A stretch of 64,000 bases of DNA from Mastigias papua (Eukaryota; Cnidaria; Scyphozoa; Rhizostomeae; Mastigiidae), in NCBI GenBank assembly GCA_964019165.1, contig OZ025268.1:19749274-19813273 (forward strand), written 5' to 3'. Within the stretch, counting starts at the first letter, position 1. Every line of letters begins with the position of its first letter. Positions 1 through 11,053 of the stretch are shown here, piece after piece. The translations under genes and the position numbers were made by a program. The notes below the pieces were generated by a model that was not told the origin of the DNA, did no database searches, and was given only the letters and a program-made list of their open reading frames with translations.

Positions 1-2115
1 AATGTAACCTAATGCAGTCTGGCTTGCATCCGTATAAAGATGAAATGGCGCAGAGAAATTTGGATATGCTAAAATTGGCGGCGAGCACAAGCGTTTTTTC
101 AGCTCTGAAAAGGCAGTTTCGCAATCTGGAGTCCAAACAAACGAGATGTTTTTACGAGTTAAAGTATTCAACGGTGAGGCAATCTTCGAGAACCCTTCGA
201 CAAAACGACGATAATAATTACATAGGCCCAGAAAGCTGCGAACTTCTTTCACAGTTTTTGGCGTAGGAAAAGACTTAACAGCCTCGAGTTTCTGCGGATC
301 AGGGGCAATGCCCGACGAAGATACGATAAATCCAAGATAGTTCACTGAATCTTGAGCGAAATGACATTTTGATGGCTTTAATTTTAGGTTGGCAGCACGG
401 AATCGATCGAAAACAGTTTTTAAACGAGATAAATGATCCGAAAAGGACGATGAAAATATGATGACGTCATCTATGTAAACGAGGCATATCTTCCATTCGA
501 GGCCATGCAATATTCTGGACATAAGTCGTTGAAATTGTGGGGGAGCATTGGTTAAACCGAAACTAAGAACATTAAACTGGTACAATCCAGCATGTGAAAT
601 GAATGCAGTTTTCTCTTTAGAATCCGGATGCATAGCAACTTGGTGGTAACCCGATTGAAGATCTAAGGTTGAAAAATATTTGGCTCCAGCGAGAGAGTCT
701 AAAGCATCATCGATTCTTGGGAGTGGATAACTGTCCTTACGGGTTACAGCGTTTAGTTTCCGATAATCAATGCAAAAACGGGTCCCCCCATCTTTCTTCT
801 TGACAAGTACAACTGGAGAGCTCCATGGGCTAGAAGAAACCTCAATAATGCCTTGATCTAGCATTTCATTAATGTGCTTTTCAATAGAGGCCTTCTGGCT
901 GTGCGAGACGCGATATGGTTGTTGTTTGATGGGCATAGCATTACCTGTATCAATCCCATGCTGAACTATAGTTGTGTGGCCTAAATCTAAGGTGGATTTA
1001 GCGAAAATATCAGAATATTGGTCTAACAATGTTTGTAGCTTATGATTTTCTTGAGAGGATAGATTTCGACTAGGCAAACAACTGAATTTCAGAGGAGTCA
1101 TTCCTGATGCAGTATTAACATGGGAGTCCATGGCAGAAACAGAGGGGTCTGAATCAAGAGGAATAATGTCATCGGTGACTTTTGTCTCTTCAAATTTTGC
1201 AATGGTAGCACCTTTATGGATCAACACGGGAGAATCCGAAGGATTAATCAGCCGCAGGGTTACTTTACCGTCACTATCGGGCTGGCAAAGTGTAGATGCG
1301 CAAAGTAGATGATAACGATCAGAAAGTTTGGGTACTCCTTCTATTAAACCTACAGCAGGTTCAGAGGGAAATGATGTTAAGACAGCTGGAATAACAACTT
1401 CACTACTACCATCAATAACGAACGTTCTTGCTATTCTAACGTCAGCAGTCAGCGGGGGAGTATCACCGTTAGCAAAACATACACTATCATTTCCGGCAAA
1501 CGTTACCTTTTCATTACCAACATCCACTACTGCGCGATATTTCTGTAAAAAATCTCTCCCTAGGACGACATTATACGACAAGTCCGGAACAACGACAGCA
1601 TTACAATCATAATCACATTGTCCAATCGAAAGATCAAAAGATACGGCACCGGTTACAGGTACTGTGCCCCCATTTGCGGTTTTAATACTCTCAAAAAGCT
1701 GTTTCTGCGTCAAAGCATATTTACATCTCAAAACATCATGAAAAAATCCTTCACTAACGACTGTTACTGCGGCACCAGTATCTACCAATAGCTTAAAATG
1801 CTGCTTTAAAATAGTTCCCCAGATCAAGACATTAGATGGGGTCGATACAGCATGCAATGTTTTAGAATGTACTTGTAAAGATGGGCTGATTGTGTTTTTG
1901 ACTTCACGTTCAATAGCAAAATTCTCGTCCGTAAAATCGGTTTGGGTTCCTTGGGAAAACTTTTGAACCTCTGAGATATCTCTGTTACTAGGCATTGATG
2001 AACTGACTTCTTTATTTCTTTGCGTAAAAGCTGGCGGGACTTTTTGGTTTCTCGGGAATGGCTGGTGGGCCCTCACTGTCCCCATTGAGAGGGCCCTGTG
2101 CCGTTTAAAGAAGCA
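1..2115 (-). CDS. pol: Gypsy pol, partial: protease, reverse transcriptase, start of RNase H
   Basis: Open frame on the minus strand, -1 relative to gag and overlapping it by 43 nt. It opens right after a TGA at 2118-2116 and runs to the window edge. The aspartic protease motif LLVDTGAAVTVVS has its catalytic Asp at 1782-1780. The RT follows, with SPWSSPVVLVKKKDGG, then LDLQSGYHQV and the catalytic YIDD box at 477-466 (VYIDDVIIFS). At the very edge LYTDAS (Asp at 30-28) is the first catalytic Asp of RNase H. Protease, RT and RNase H motifs are all in the same frame. The pol product would copy the element RNA into DNA inside the Gag particle. Integrase is not in the window. Expression probably depends on frameshifting from gag, because the only nearby ATG (2085-2083) lies inside the frameshift hairpin. 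Confidence 0.92.
2067..2109 (-). promoter_or_regulatory. -1 programmed ribosomal frameshift signal at gag-pol junction
   Basis: Reading the minus strand, gag ends ...tct tta aac ggc aca, which places the heptamer T TTA AAC (2109-2103) in the exact X XXY YYZ phase for -1 slippage. A 6-nt spacer (2102-2097) is followed by a perfect 8-bp GC-rich stem, GGGCCCTC (2096-2089) and GAGGGCCC (2074-2067), with a 14-nt loop. The gag stop codon (2075-2073) lies at the start of the 3' arm. The loop contains GGGGAC, which could pair with GTCCC at 2040-2036 to form a pseudoknot. The pol frame opens at 2115, just upstream of the heptamer, and stays open. Heptamer, spacer and structure all match known -1 signals; use in cells is inferred. 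Confidence 0.88.
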
Positions 2116-3188
2116 TCATTACGATTTTGCGGCTGCTGGTATTGGGACTGTGCATGTTGGCCTGCAAAACTACGGGAACCTCCACGGAACGGGGGCTGCT
2201 GAGTTCTTTGTGGAACATCCCAGCAATAACGGGCCACGTGACCTACGCGATTACACGCATTACAAATGGGCCGCCCATCGCTCGTGCGGATATTTCTACC
2301 CCTAGCAAAAGTGTTTGTTGCTTTCCAATTATGTTGATTGTTTCCATGGTTACTTCTTCGTGCCTCTTGTCTAAAACCTGTCTGAATGGCAGCTATTATT
2401 TCATGTCTCAGACCCTGGAAGTCACCGGAAGGATTAGCAGCTTGAGACGGGGTTACAATGGTATTGTTTGCACTTAGGGCATCTAACTGGGCAGCATCCT
2501 GATGGGGAGTTTTGTTTGCAAGGGAAAACAAGAGATTTACCTGGCCTTCAAGCTCTTTTATGCGCTGTTCCTGAGCTGGTACTGATGGAGGTGCTAGAGG
2601 AAAAGTATGAGCACTGGTTTTTGACACTGAATCACGTAAACGCGCAAGGTTTTCTGCCTCGGCAAATGTTTTTGGTTGGTTAAGGAGTACGTGAGTTTTA
2701 ATAGCATCGTTTAGGCCGTTCACAAAAATGTTCATCATATCTTTATCGGACAAAGAAAGACGCTGAGATTTCTTAATGATGTCTTCCGTATACAGAGCAA
2801 GCGGTTCGTTTTGACCCTGTTTTCGAGAGTACAACTCTTGTCGAAAGAAAAATTCTAGATTCTGAGATCCAAATCGCGTTTTCAGTTCTCCCACTAATTC
2901 GTTAAAATCGGAAGTTGTCTCGTTAGGCAAAGTTTGAAACCAAGCCGACGCAGAACCTCCTAACAGCAAGGACAATGCATTTAACTTCTTAGAGTTGGAC
3001 CATCCATAAAATTTGGAGTAGCGCTCGAACTGTAGAAGCCACTCGTTTACATCTTCCGTTGGAAACCCGTTAAACATTTTGGGCTTAAAAAGACTAGCTT
3101 GGGAATTACCTTCTAAAGCTGCTTGCATGGCTGACATTTGATTTTGCAATTCAAGTACTAATGGTTGCTGAGCTTGGTCAAGCGACAT
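2073..3188 (-). CDS. gag: Gypsy Gag polyprotein
   Basis: A 371-residue Gag. Residues about 30-170 form the capsid-like retrotransposon gag domain (GFPTEDVNEWLLQFERYSKF, AWFQTL, FFFRQELYSRKQG, FVNGL). A segment IKELEGQVNLLFSLA near residue 210 is probably a short coiled coil. A single CCHC zinc knuckle, CNACNRVGHVARYC (CX2CX4HX4C), lies near residue 310 and is followed by a Gln/Asn/Ser-rich tail. Gag assembles the particle and its knuckle binds element RNA. The start ATG is followed by SLDQAQQ. The related element at 38729 has a Gag starting at the equivalent place, and the zinc knuckles and capsid regions align closely. The product ends inside the frameshift hairpin. Confidence 0.93.
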   Translation of the reverse strand: MSLDQAQQPLVLELQNQMSAMQAALEGNSQASLFKPKMFNGFPTEDVNEWLLQFERYSKFYGWSNSKKLNALSLLLGGSASAWFQTLPNETTSDFNELVGELKTRFGSQNLEFFFRQELYSRKQGQNEPLALYTEDIIKKSQRLSLSDKDMMNIFVNGLNDAIKTHVLLNQPKTFAEAENLARLRDSVSKTSAHTFPLAPPSVPAQEQRIKELEGQVNLLFSLANKTPHQDAAQLDALSANNTIVTPSQAANPSGDFQGLRHEIIAAIQTGFRQEARRSNHGNNQHNWKATNTFARGRNIRTSDGRPICNACNRVGHVARYCWDVPQRTQQPPFRGGSRSFAGQHAQSQYQQPQNRNDASLNGTGPSQWGQ

Positions 3189-3546
3189 TTTGAATTAACA
3201 CTTTTATGAAACTACAATTTCAAACAGTACGTGCGTCGGCAGGATTGCGTGTGATGATGCAATCGAAAGCAATCGAACTCGCAAAGAAATAAACTGTAAG
3301 TCTTAAACCAATTTGTAGCTTTCCGTAGATATTACACACAGTTTCTGATGAGTTACACGACGTTTCTTTTAAAATTCTCTATTTTCTACTCGCACGGTCT
3401 GTTCCCTTCTCTTCGAATGTGTCACTTGACGAACTTTCAAACACAGTTTACTTCTCTACATATACGTCAATATCAGCATAAAAACTATACAAATTGTCTA
3501 TAACCATTCAATTTCTTCAGCTTTTATCCTCACACGGGGCACCACT
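3189..3546 (-). other. Leader of Gypsy element with primer-binding site
   Basis: This is untranslated sequence between the LTR and gag. Two bases inside the LTR end (3547), the minus strand reads TGGTGCCCCGTGTGAGGA (3544-3527). It starts with the TGG expected of a site complementary to a tRNA 3' CCA end, so it is the likely primer-binding site. I could not assign the tRNA. Nothing else is recognisable in the leader. Confidence 0.75.
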
Positions 3547-4025
3547 TGTTAAGCCTATCTTTTATGAAGGGGCTCAACTGTGAGTTCTTAGGGCAACAAT
3601 TTCTTAAAAGTCTGTACGATATTTCAACGTTCTATTTACGAATAAGAATAAAACTTACGACCTGAAGGCTTGATACAGGAATCTATCAGCAAGGACCTTC
3701 TCTTGAATTCAACGGGTCAATCTTGATGTGCCCTACGCTATACTATCAGAGTTTTCTAAAAAAATAATACCAGCTTGGCAGAACGTCTACTTCTCTCTAA
3801 CCAAAAAGACTCCTTTCTACCTCTAAAACTACGCCTTTTATAACTCACAGCTAATAGATTACGAAATGAACTAAAAATAAGAATTAACAGTAAATTGTCC
3901 AATCTGGTTCTTCCTACGGGTTTCTGATGCAATTATTGCACCAGCAGTTGCGATTTAATTTTGAAATAGTTATAACGTCATTCCTCAATCTGTGCAAACT
4001 GGCGATGAGCCTCCTTTTCGTAACA
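3547..4025 (-). repeat. LTR of left Gypsy element (5' LTR on the minus strand), 479 bp
   Basis: It begins TGTTA and ends TAACA, a perfect 5-bp terminal inverted repeat with canonical TG...CA ends. It sits between the primer-binding site and the satellite. The 4 bp beyond it are ctat, the expected target duplication if duplications are 4 bp as in the neighbouring elements. The partner LTR is outside the window. Confidence 0.85.
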
Positions 4026-7000
4026 CTATAACCTTGGTATTTTGCCCAAAAATGACCAAAATTCAAATTCATTCATTTTGATTGCAGATTGAAAAGTGAT
4101 GAAAATGAGCGATTTTTGGCCAAAAAGTAAGGCTATAACCTTGGTATTTTGCCCAAAAATGACCAAAATTCAAATTCATTCATTTTGATTGCAGATTGAA
4201 AAGTGATGAAAATGAGCGATTTTTGGCCAAAAAGTAAGGCTATAACCTTGGTATTTTGCCCAAACATCACCAAAATTCAAATTCATTCATTTTGATTGCA
4301 GATTGAAAAGTGATGAAAATGAGCGATTTTTGGCCAAAAAGTAAGGCTATAACCTTGGTATTTTGCCCAAAAATGACCAAAATTCAAATTCATTCAGTTT
4401 GATTGCAGATTGAAAAGTGATGAAAATGAGCGATTTTTGGCCAAAAAGTAAGGCTATAACCTTGGTATTTTGCCCAAAAATGACCAAAATTCAAATTCAT
4501 TCAGTTTGATTGCAGATTGAAAAGTGATGAAAATGAGCGATTTTTGGCCAAAAAGTAAGGCTATAACCTTGGTATTTTGCCCAAAAATGACCAAAATTCA
4601 AATTCATTCAGTTTGATTGCAGATTGAAAAGTGATGAAAATGAGCGATTTTTGGCCAAAAAGTAAGGCTATAACCTTGGTATTTTGCCCAAAAATGACCA
4701 AAATTCAAATTCATTCAGTTTGATTGCAGATTGAAAAGTGATGAAAATGAGCGATTTTTGGCCAAAAAGTAAGGCTATAACCTTGGTATTTTGCCCAAAA
4801 ATGACCAAAATTCAAATTCATTCAGTTTGATTGCAGATTGAAAAGTGATGAAAATGAGCGATTTTTGGCCAAAAAGTAAGGCTATAACCTTGGTATTTTG
4901 CCCAAAAATGACCAAAATTCAAATTCATTCATTTTGATTGCAGATTGAAAAGTGATGAAAATGAGCGATTTTTGGCCATAAAGTAAGGCTATAACCTTGG
5001 TATTTTGCCCAAAAATGACCAAAATTCAAATTCATTCATTTTGATTGCAGATTCAAAAGTGATGAAAATGAGCGATTTTTGGCCAAAAAGTAAGGCTATA
5101 ACCTTGGTATTTTGCCCAAAAATGACCAAAATTCAAATTCATTCATTTTGATTGCAGATTGAAAAGTGATGAAAATGAGCGATTTTTGGCCAAAAAGTAA
5201 GGCTATAACCTTGGTATTTTGCCCAAAAATGACCAAAATTCAAATTCATTCAGTTTGATTGCAGATTGAAAAGTGATGAAAATGAGCGATTTTTGGCCAA
5301 AAAGTAAGGCTATAACCTTGGTATTTTGCCCAAAAATGACCAAAATTCAAATTCATTCATTTTGATTGCAGATTGAAAAGTGATGAACATCAGCGATTTT
5401 TGGCCAAAAAGTAAGGCTATAACCTTGGTATTTTGCCCAAAAATGACCAAAATTCAAATTCATTCATTTTGATTGCAGATTGAAAAGTGATGAAAATGAG
5501 CGAGTTTTGGCCAAAAAGTAAGGCTATAACCTTGGTATTTTGCCCAAGAATGACCAAAATTCAAATTCATTCATTTTGATTGCAGATTGAAAAGTGATGA
5601 AAATGAGCGATTTTTGGCCAAAAAGTAAGGCTATAACCTTGGTATTTTGCCCAAAAATGACCAAAATTCAAATTCATTCATTTTGATTGCAGATTCAAAA
5701 GTGATGAAAATGAGCGATTTTTGGCCAAAAAGTAAGGCTATAACCTTGGTATTTTGCCCAAAAATGACCAAAATTCAAATTCATTCATTTTGATTGCAGA
5801 TTGAAAAGTGATGAAAATGAGCGATTTTTGGCCAAAAAGTAAGGCTATAACCTTGGTATTTTGCCCAAAAATGACCAAACTTCAAATTCATTCATTTTGA
5901 TTGCAGATTGACAAGTGATGAAAATGAGCGATTTTTGGCCAAAAAGTAAGGCTATAACCTTGGTATTTTGCCCAAAAATGACCAAAATTCAAATTCATTC
6001 ATTATGATTGCAGATTGAAAAGTGATGAAAATGAGCGATTTTTGGCCAAAAAGTAAGGCTATAACCTTGGTATTTTGCCCAAAAATGACCAAAATTCAAA
6101 TTCATTCATTTTGATTGCAGATTGAAAAGTGATGAAAATGAGCGAGTTTTGGCCAAAAAGTAAGGCTATAACCTTGGTATTTTGCCCAAAAATGACCAAA
6201 ATTCAAATTCATTCATTTTGATTGCAGGTTGACAAGTGATGAAAATGAACGATTTTTGGCCAAAAAGTAAGGCTATAACCTTGGTATTTTGCCCAAAAAT
6301 GACCAAAATTCAAATTCATTCAATTTGATTGCAGATTGAAAAGTGATGGAAATGAGCGATTTTTGGCCAAAAAGTAAGGCTATAACCTTGGTATTTTGCC
6401 CACAATTGACCAAAATTCAAATTCATTCATTTTGATTGCAGATTGAAAAGTGATGAAAATGAGCGAGGTTTGGCCACAAAGTAAGGCTATAACCTTGGTA
6501 TTTTGCCCAAAAATGACCAAAATTCAAATTCATTCATTTTGATTGCAGATTGAAAAGTGATGAAAATGAGCGATGTTTGGCCAATAAGTAAGGCTATAAC
6601 CTTGATATGTTGCCCAAAAATGACCAAAATTCAAATTCATTCATTTTGATTGCAGATTGAAAAGTGATGAAAATGAGCGAGTTTTGGCCAAAAAGTAAGG
6701 CTATAACCTTGGTATTTTGCCCAAAAATGACCAAAATTCAAATTCATTCATTTTGATTGCAGGTTGACAAGTGATGAAAATGAGCGATTTTTGGCCAAAA
6801 AGTAAGGCTATAACCTTGGTATTTTGCCCAAAAATGACCAAAATTCAAATTCATTCATTTTGATTGCAGATTGAAAAGTGATGAAAATGAGCGATTTTTG
6901 GCCAAAAAGTAAGGCTATAACCTTGGTATTTTGCCCAAAAATGACCAAAATTCAAATTCATTCATTTTGATTGCAGATTGAAAAGTGATGAAAATGAGCG

Positions 7001-10000
7001 ATGTTTGGCCAATAAGTAAGGCTATAACCTTGCTATTTTGCCCAAAACTGACCAAAATTCAAATTCATTCATTTTGATTGCAGATTGAAAAGTGATGAAA
7101 ATGAGCGAGTTTTGGCCAAAAAGTAAGGCTATAACCTTGGTATTTTGCCCAAAACTGACCAAAATTCAAATTCATTCATTTTGATTGCAGGTTGACAAGT
7201 GATGAAAATGAGCGATTTTTGGCCAAAAAGTAAGGCTATAACCTTGGTATTTTGCCCAAAAATGACCAAAATTCAAATTCATTCATTTTGATTGCAGATT
7301 GAAAAGTGATGAAAATGAACGATGTTTGGCCAAAAAGTAAGGCTATAACCTTGGTATTTTGCCCAACAATGACCAAAATTCAAATTCATTCATTTTGATT
7401 GCAGATTGAAAAGTGATGAAAATGAGCGATTTTTGGCCAAAAAGTAAGGCTATAACCTTGGTATTTTGCCCACAAATGACCAAAATTCAAATTCATTCAT
7501 TTTGATTGCAGATTGAAAAGTGATGAAAATGAGCGATTTTTGGCCAAAAAGTAAGGCTATAACCTTGGTATTTTGCCCACATATGACCAAAATTCAAATT
7601 CATTCAACTTGATTGCAGATTGAAAAGTGATGGAAATGAGCGATTTTTGGCCAAAAAGTAAGGCTATAACCTTGGTATTTTGCCCACAATTGACCAAAAT
7701 TCAAATTCATTCATTTTGATTGCAGATTGAAAAGTGATGAAAATGAGCGATTTTTGGCCAAAAAGTAAGGCTATAACCTTGGTATTTTGCCCAAAAATGA
7801 CCAAAATTCAAATTCATTCATTTTGATTGCAGATTGAAAAGTGATGAAAATGAGCGAGTTTTGGCCAAAAAGTAAGGCTATAACCTTGGTATTTTGCCCA
7901 AAACTGACCAAAATTCAAATTCATTCATTTTGATTGCAGGTTGACAAGTGATGAAAATGAGCGATTTTTGGCCAAAAAGTAAGGCTATAACCTTGGTATT
8001 TTGCCCAAAAATGACCAAAATTCAAATTCATTCATTTTGATTGCAGATTGAAAAGTGATGAAAATGAACGATGTTGGGCCAAAAAGTAAGGCTATAACCT
8101 TGGTATTTTGCCCAACAATGACCAAAATTCAAATTCATTCATTTTGATTGCAGGTTGACAAGTGATGAAAATGAACGATTTTTGGCCAAAAAGTAAGGCT
8201 ATAACCTTGGTATTTTGCCCAAAAATGACCAAAATTCAAATTCATTCATTTTGATTGCAGATTGAAAAGTGATGAAAATGAGCGATTTTTGGCCAAAAAG
8301 TAAGGCTATAACCTTGGTATTTTGCCCAAAAATGACCAAAATTCAAATTCATTCATTTTGATTGCAGATTGAAAAGTGATGAAAATGAGCGATTTTTGGC
8401 CAAAAAGTAAGGCTATAACCTTGGTATTTTGCCCAAAAATGACCAAAATTCAACTTCATTCATTGTGATTGCAGATTGAAAAGTGATGAAAATGAGCGAT
8501 TCTTGCCCAATAAGTAAGGCTATAACCTTGGTATTTTGCCCACAAATGACCAAAATTCAAATTCATTCATTTTGATTGCAGAATGACAAGTGATGAAAAT
8601 GAGCGATTTTTGGCCAAAAAGTAAGGCTATAACCTTGGTATTTTGCCCAAAAATGACCAAAATTCAAATTCATTCATTTTGATTGGAGATTGAAAAGTGA
8701 TGAAAATGAGCGATTTTTGGCCAAAAAGTAAGGCTATAACCTTGGTATTTTGCCCAAAAATGACCAAAATTCAAATTCATTCATTTTGATTGCAGATTGA
8801 AAAGTGATGAAAATGAGCGATTTTTGGCCAAAAAGTAAGGCTATAACCTTGGTATTTTGCCCAAATATGACCAAAATTCAAATTCATTCATTTTGATTGC
8901 AGATTGACAAGTGATGAAAATGAGCGATTTTTGGCCAAAAAGTAAGGCTATAACCTTGGTATTTTGCCCACAAATGACCAAAATTCAAATTCATTCATTT
9001 TGATTGCAGATTGAAAAGTGATGGAAATGAGCGATTTTTGGCCATAAAGTAAGGCTATAACCTTGGTATTTTGCCCACATATGACCAAAATTCAAATTCA
9101 TTCATTTTGATTGCAGATTGAAAAGTGATGAAAATGAGCGATTTTTGGCCAAAAAGTAAGGCTATAACCTTGGTATTTTGCCCAAACATGACCAAAATTC
9201 AAATTCATTCATTTTGATTGCAGATTGAAAAGTGATGAAAATGAGCGATTTTTGGCCAAAAAGTAAGGCTATAACCTTGGTATTTTGCCCAAATATGACC
9301 AAAATTCAAATTCATTCATTTTGATTGCAGATTGAAAAGTGATGAAAATGAGCGATTTTTGGCCAAAAAGTAAGGCTATAACCTTGGTATTTTGCCCAAA
9401 AATGACCAAAATTCAAATTCATTCATTTTGATTGCAGATTGAAAAGTGATGAAAATGAGCGACTTTTGGCCAAAAAGTAAGGCTATAACCTTGGTATTTT
9501 GCCCAAAAATGACCAAAATTCAAATTCATTCATTTTGATTGGAGATTGAAAAGTGATGAAAATGAGCGATTTTTGGCCAAAAAGTAAGGCTATAACCTTG
9601 GTATGTTGCCCACAAATGACCAAAATTCAAATTCATTCATTTTGATTGCAGATTGAAAAGTGATGGAAATGAGCGATTTTTGGCCATAAAGTAAGGCTAT
9701 AACCTTGGTATTTTGCCCACATATGACCAAAATTCAAATTCATTCATTTTGATTGCAGATTGAAAAGTGATGAAAATGAGCGATTTTTGGCCAAAAAGTA
9801 AGGCTATAACCTTGGTATTTTGCCCAAACATGACCAAAATTCAAATTCATTCATTTTGATTGCAGATTGAAAAGTGATGAAAATGAGCGATTTTTGGCCA
9901 AAAAGTAAGGCTATAACCTTGGTATTTTGCCCAAAAATGACCAAACTTCAAATTCATTCATTTTGATTGCAGATTGAAAAGTGATGAAAATGAGCGATTT

Positions 10001-10665
10001 TTGGCCAAAAAGTAAGGCTATAACCTTGGTATTTTGCCCAAAAATGACCAAAATTCAAATTCATTCATTTTGATTGCAGATTGAAAAGTGATGAAAATGA
10101 GCGACTTTTGGCCAAAAAGTAAGGCTATAACCTTGGTATTTTGCCCAAAAATGACCAAAATTCAAATTCATTCATTTTGATTGGAGATTGAAAAGTGATG
10201 AAAATGAGCGATGTTTGGCCAAAAAGTAAGGCTATAACCTTGGTATTTTGCCCAAAAATGACCAAAATTCAAATTCATTCATTTTGATTGCAGATTGAAA
10301 AGTGATGAAAATGAGCGAGTTTTGGCCAAAAAGTAAGGCTATAACCTTGGTATTTTGCCCAAAAATGACCAAAATTCAAATTCATTCATTTTGATTGCAG
10401 GTTGACAAGTGATGAAAATGAACGATTTTTGGCCAAAAAGTAAGGCTATAACCTTGGTATTTTGCCCAAAAATGACCAAAATTCAAATTCATTCATTTTG
10501 ATTGCAGATTGAAAAGTGATGAAAATGAGCGATTTTTGGCCAAAAAGTAAGGCTATAACCTTGGTATTTTGCCCAAAAATGACCAAAATTCAAATTCATT
10601 CATTTTGATTGCAGATTGAAAAGTGATGAAAATGAACGATTTTTGGCCAAAAAGTAAGGCTATAA
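4026..10665. repeat. 107-bp satellite array, block A (about 62 copies)
   Basis: Head-to-tail repeats of a 107-bp AT-rich monomer, all in one orientation. Taking aaggctataaccttgg as position 1, the unit continues through gcccaaaaatgaccaaaa and gattgcagattgaaaagtg to gcgatttttggccaaaaagt. Each full unit contains a perfect 14-bp palindrome, TTTTTGGCCAAAAA. Copies differ by a few substitutions. Runs of neighbouring copies share variants, for example cattcagtttg in several consecutive units at 4390-4830, which shows local homogenisation. Short minus-strand ORFs in the array are by-products of the repeat and not genes. Confidence 0.98.
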
Positions 10666-11053
10666 TGTTAGAGTACAAGTTTTAGTGTTATCAATTGGTC
10701 ACGTCTTGTTGAGTATCGTTAGTCCTTTGTTTTATTGGCTCCGTCTTTTGTTGTTTCGCCATCGGCATATTGTGTTATTGCACCATTCATCTCCACAGTT
10801 GCTGTCATCATCTCTTTGTTTTGAGTGTTCCTAGTTGTTATCGTGTCAATGTCATATTGGTGTGTTGTACTTGGGATATCCGTTTTGTACTTGTAACCCC
10901 AGTCGTGATATAGTTGCAGTTATGTACAGTCGTGTTGGAAAAGCCATTTTAAGTTAAGTCTCGTTTCGAAGTTGTCACTTATTAGTGTATCTTTAGAGTG
11001 TTGTTATGGGAATACACCGTTTATTATACTTGTGTTAAATAAATCGTTTTACA
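10666..11053 (+). mobile_element. Solo LTR (388 bp) inserted in the satellite
   Basis: A single non-satellite segment interrupts the array. It starts TGTTAGAG and ends TTTTACA (TG...CA). It is flanked on both sides by ataa (10662-10665 and 11054-11057), which occurs once in the uninterrupted monomer, so this is a 4-bp target duplication. An AATAAA polyadenylation signal lies near the right end (about 11038), suggesting plus orientation. No coding sequence is present. A recombined solo LTR of a third LTR family is the best reading; a tiny non-autonomous element with the same ends is the alternative. Confidence 0.78.

Larger units (their letters stand above)
1..4025 (-). mobile_element. Ty3/Gypsy LTR retrotransposon, left-truncated by window edge
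   Basis: On the minus strand the order is LTR (4025-3547), primer-binding site and leader, gag, then pol (protease, RT, start of RNase H) running off the window. This order (protease before RT, RNase H after) is that of Metaviridae. The LTR abuts satellite sequence directly: the flank after its terminal TAACA begins ctataacc, which is an internal part of the 107-bp monomer, so the element was inserted into the array. The other LTR, the integrase and the second copy of the target duplication lie outside the window. The gag is clearly related to that of the element at 35561-39744, but the LTRs differ, so these are two families of one lineage. No internal stop is seen in gag or in the stretches of pol translated, so the copy may be intact or recent. 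Confidence 0.93.

Noticed and set aside
1130..2683. Plus-strand ORFs opposite the Gypsy gag and pol
   Set aside because: They are antisense shadows of the coding strand with no domain of their own. The same applies to plus-strand ORFs over 36378-37682 and 43452-44666.
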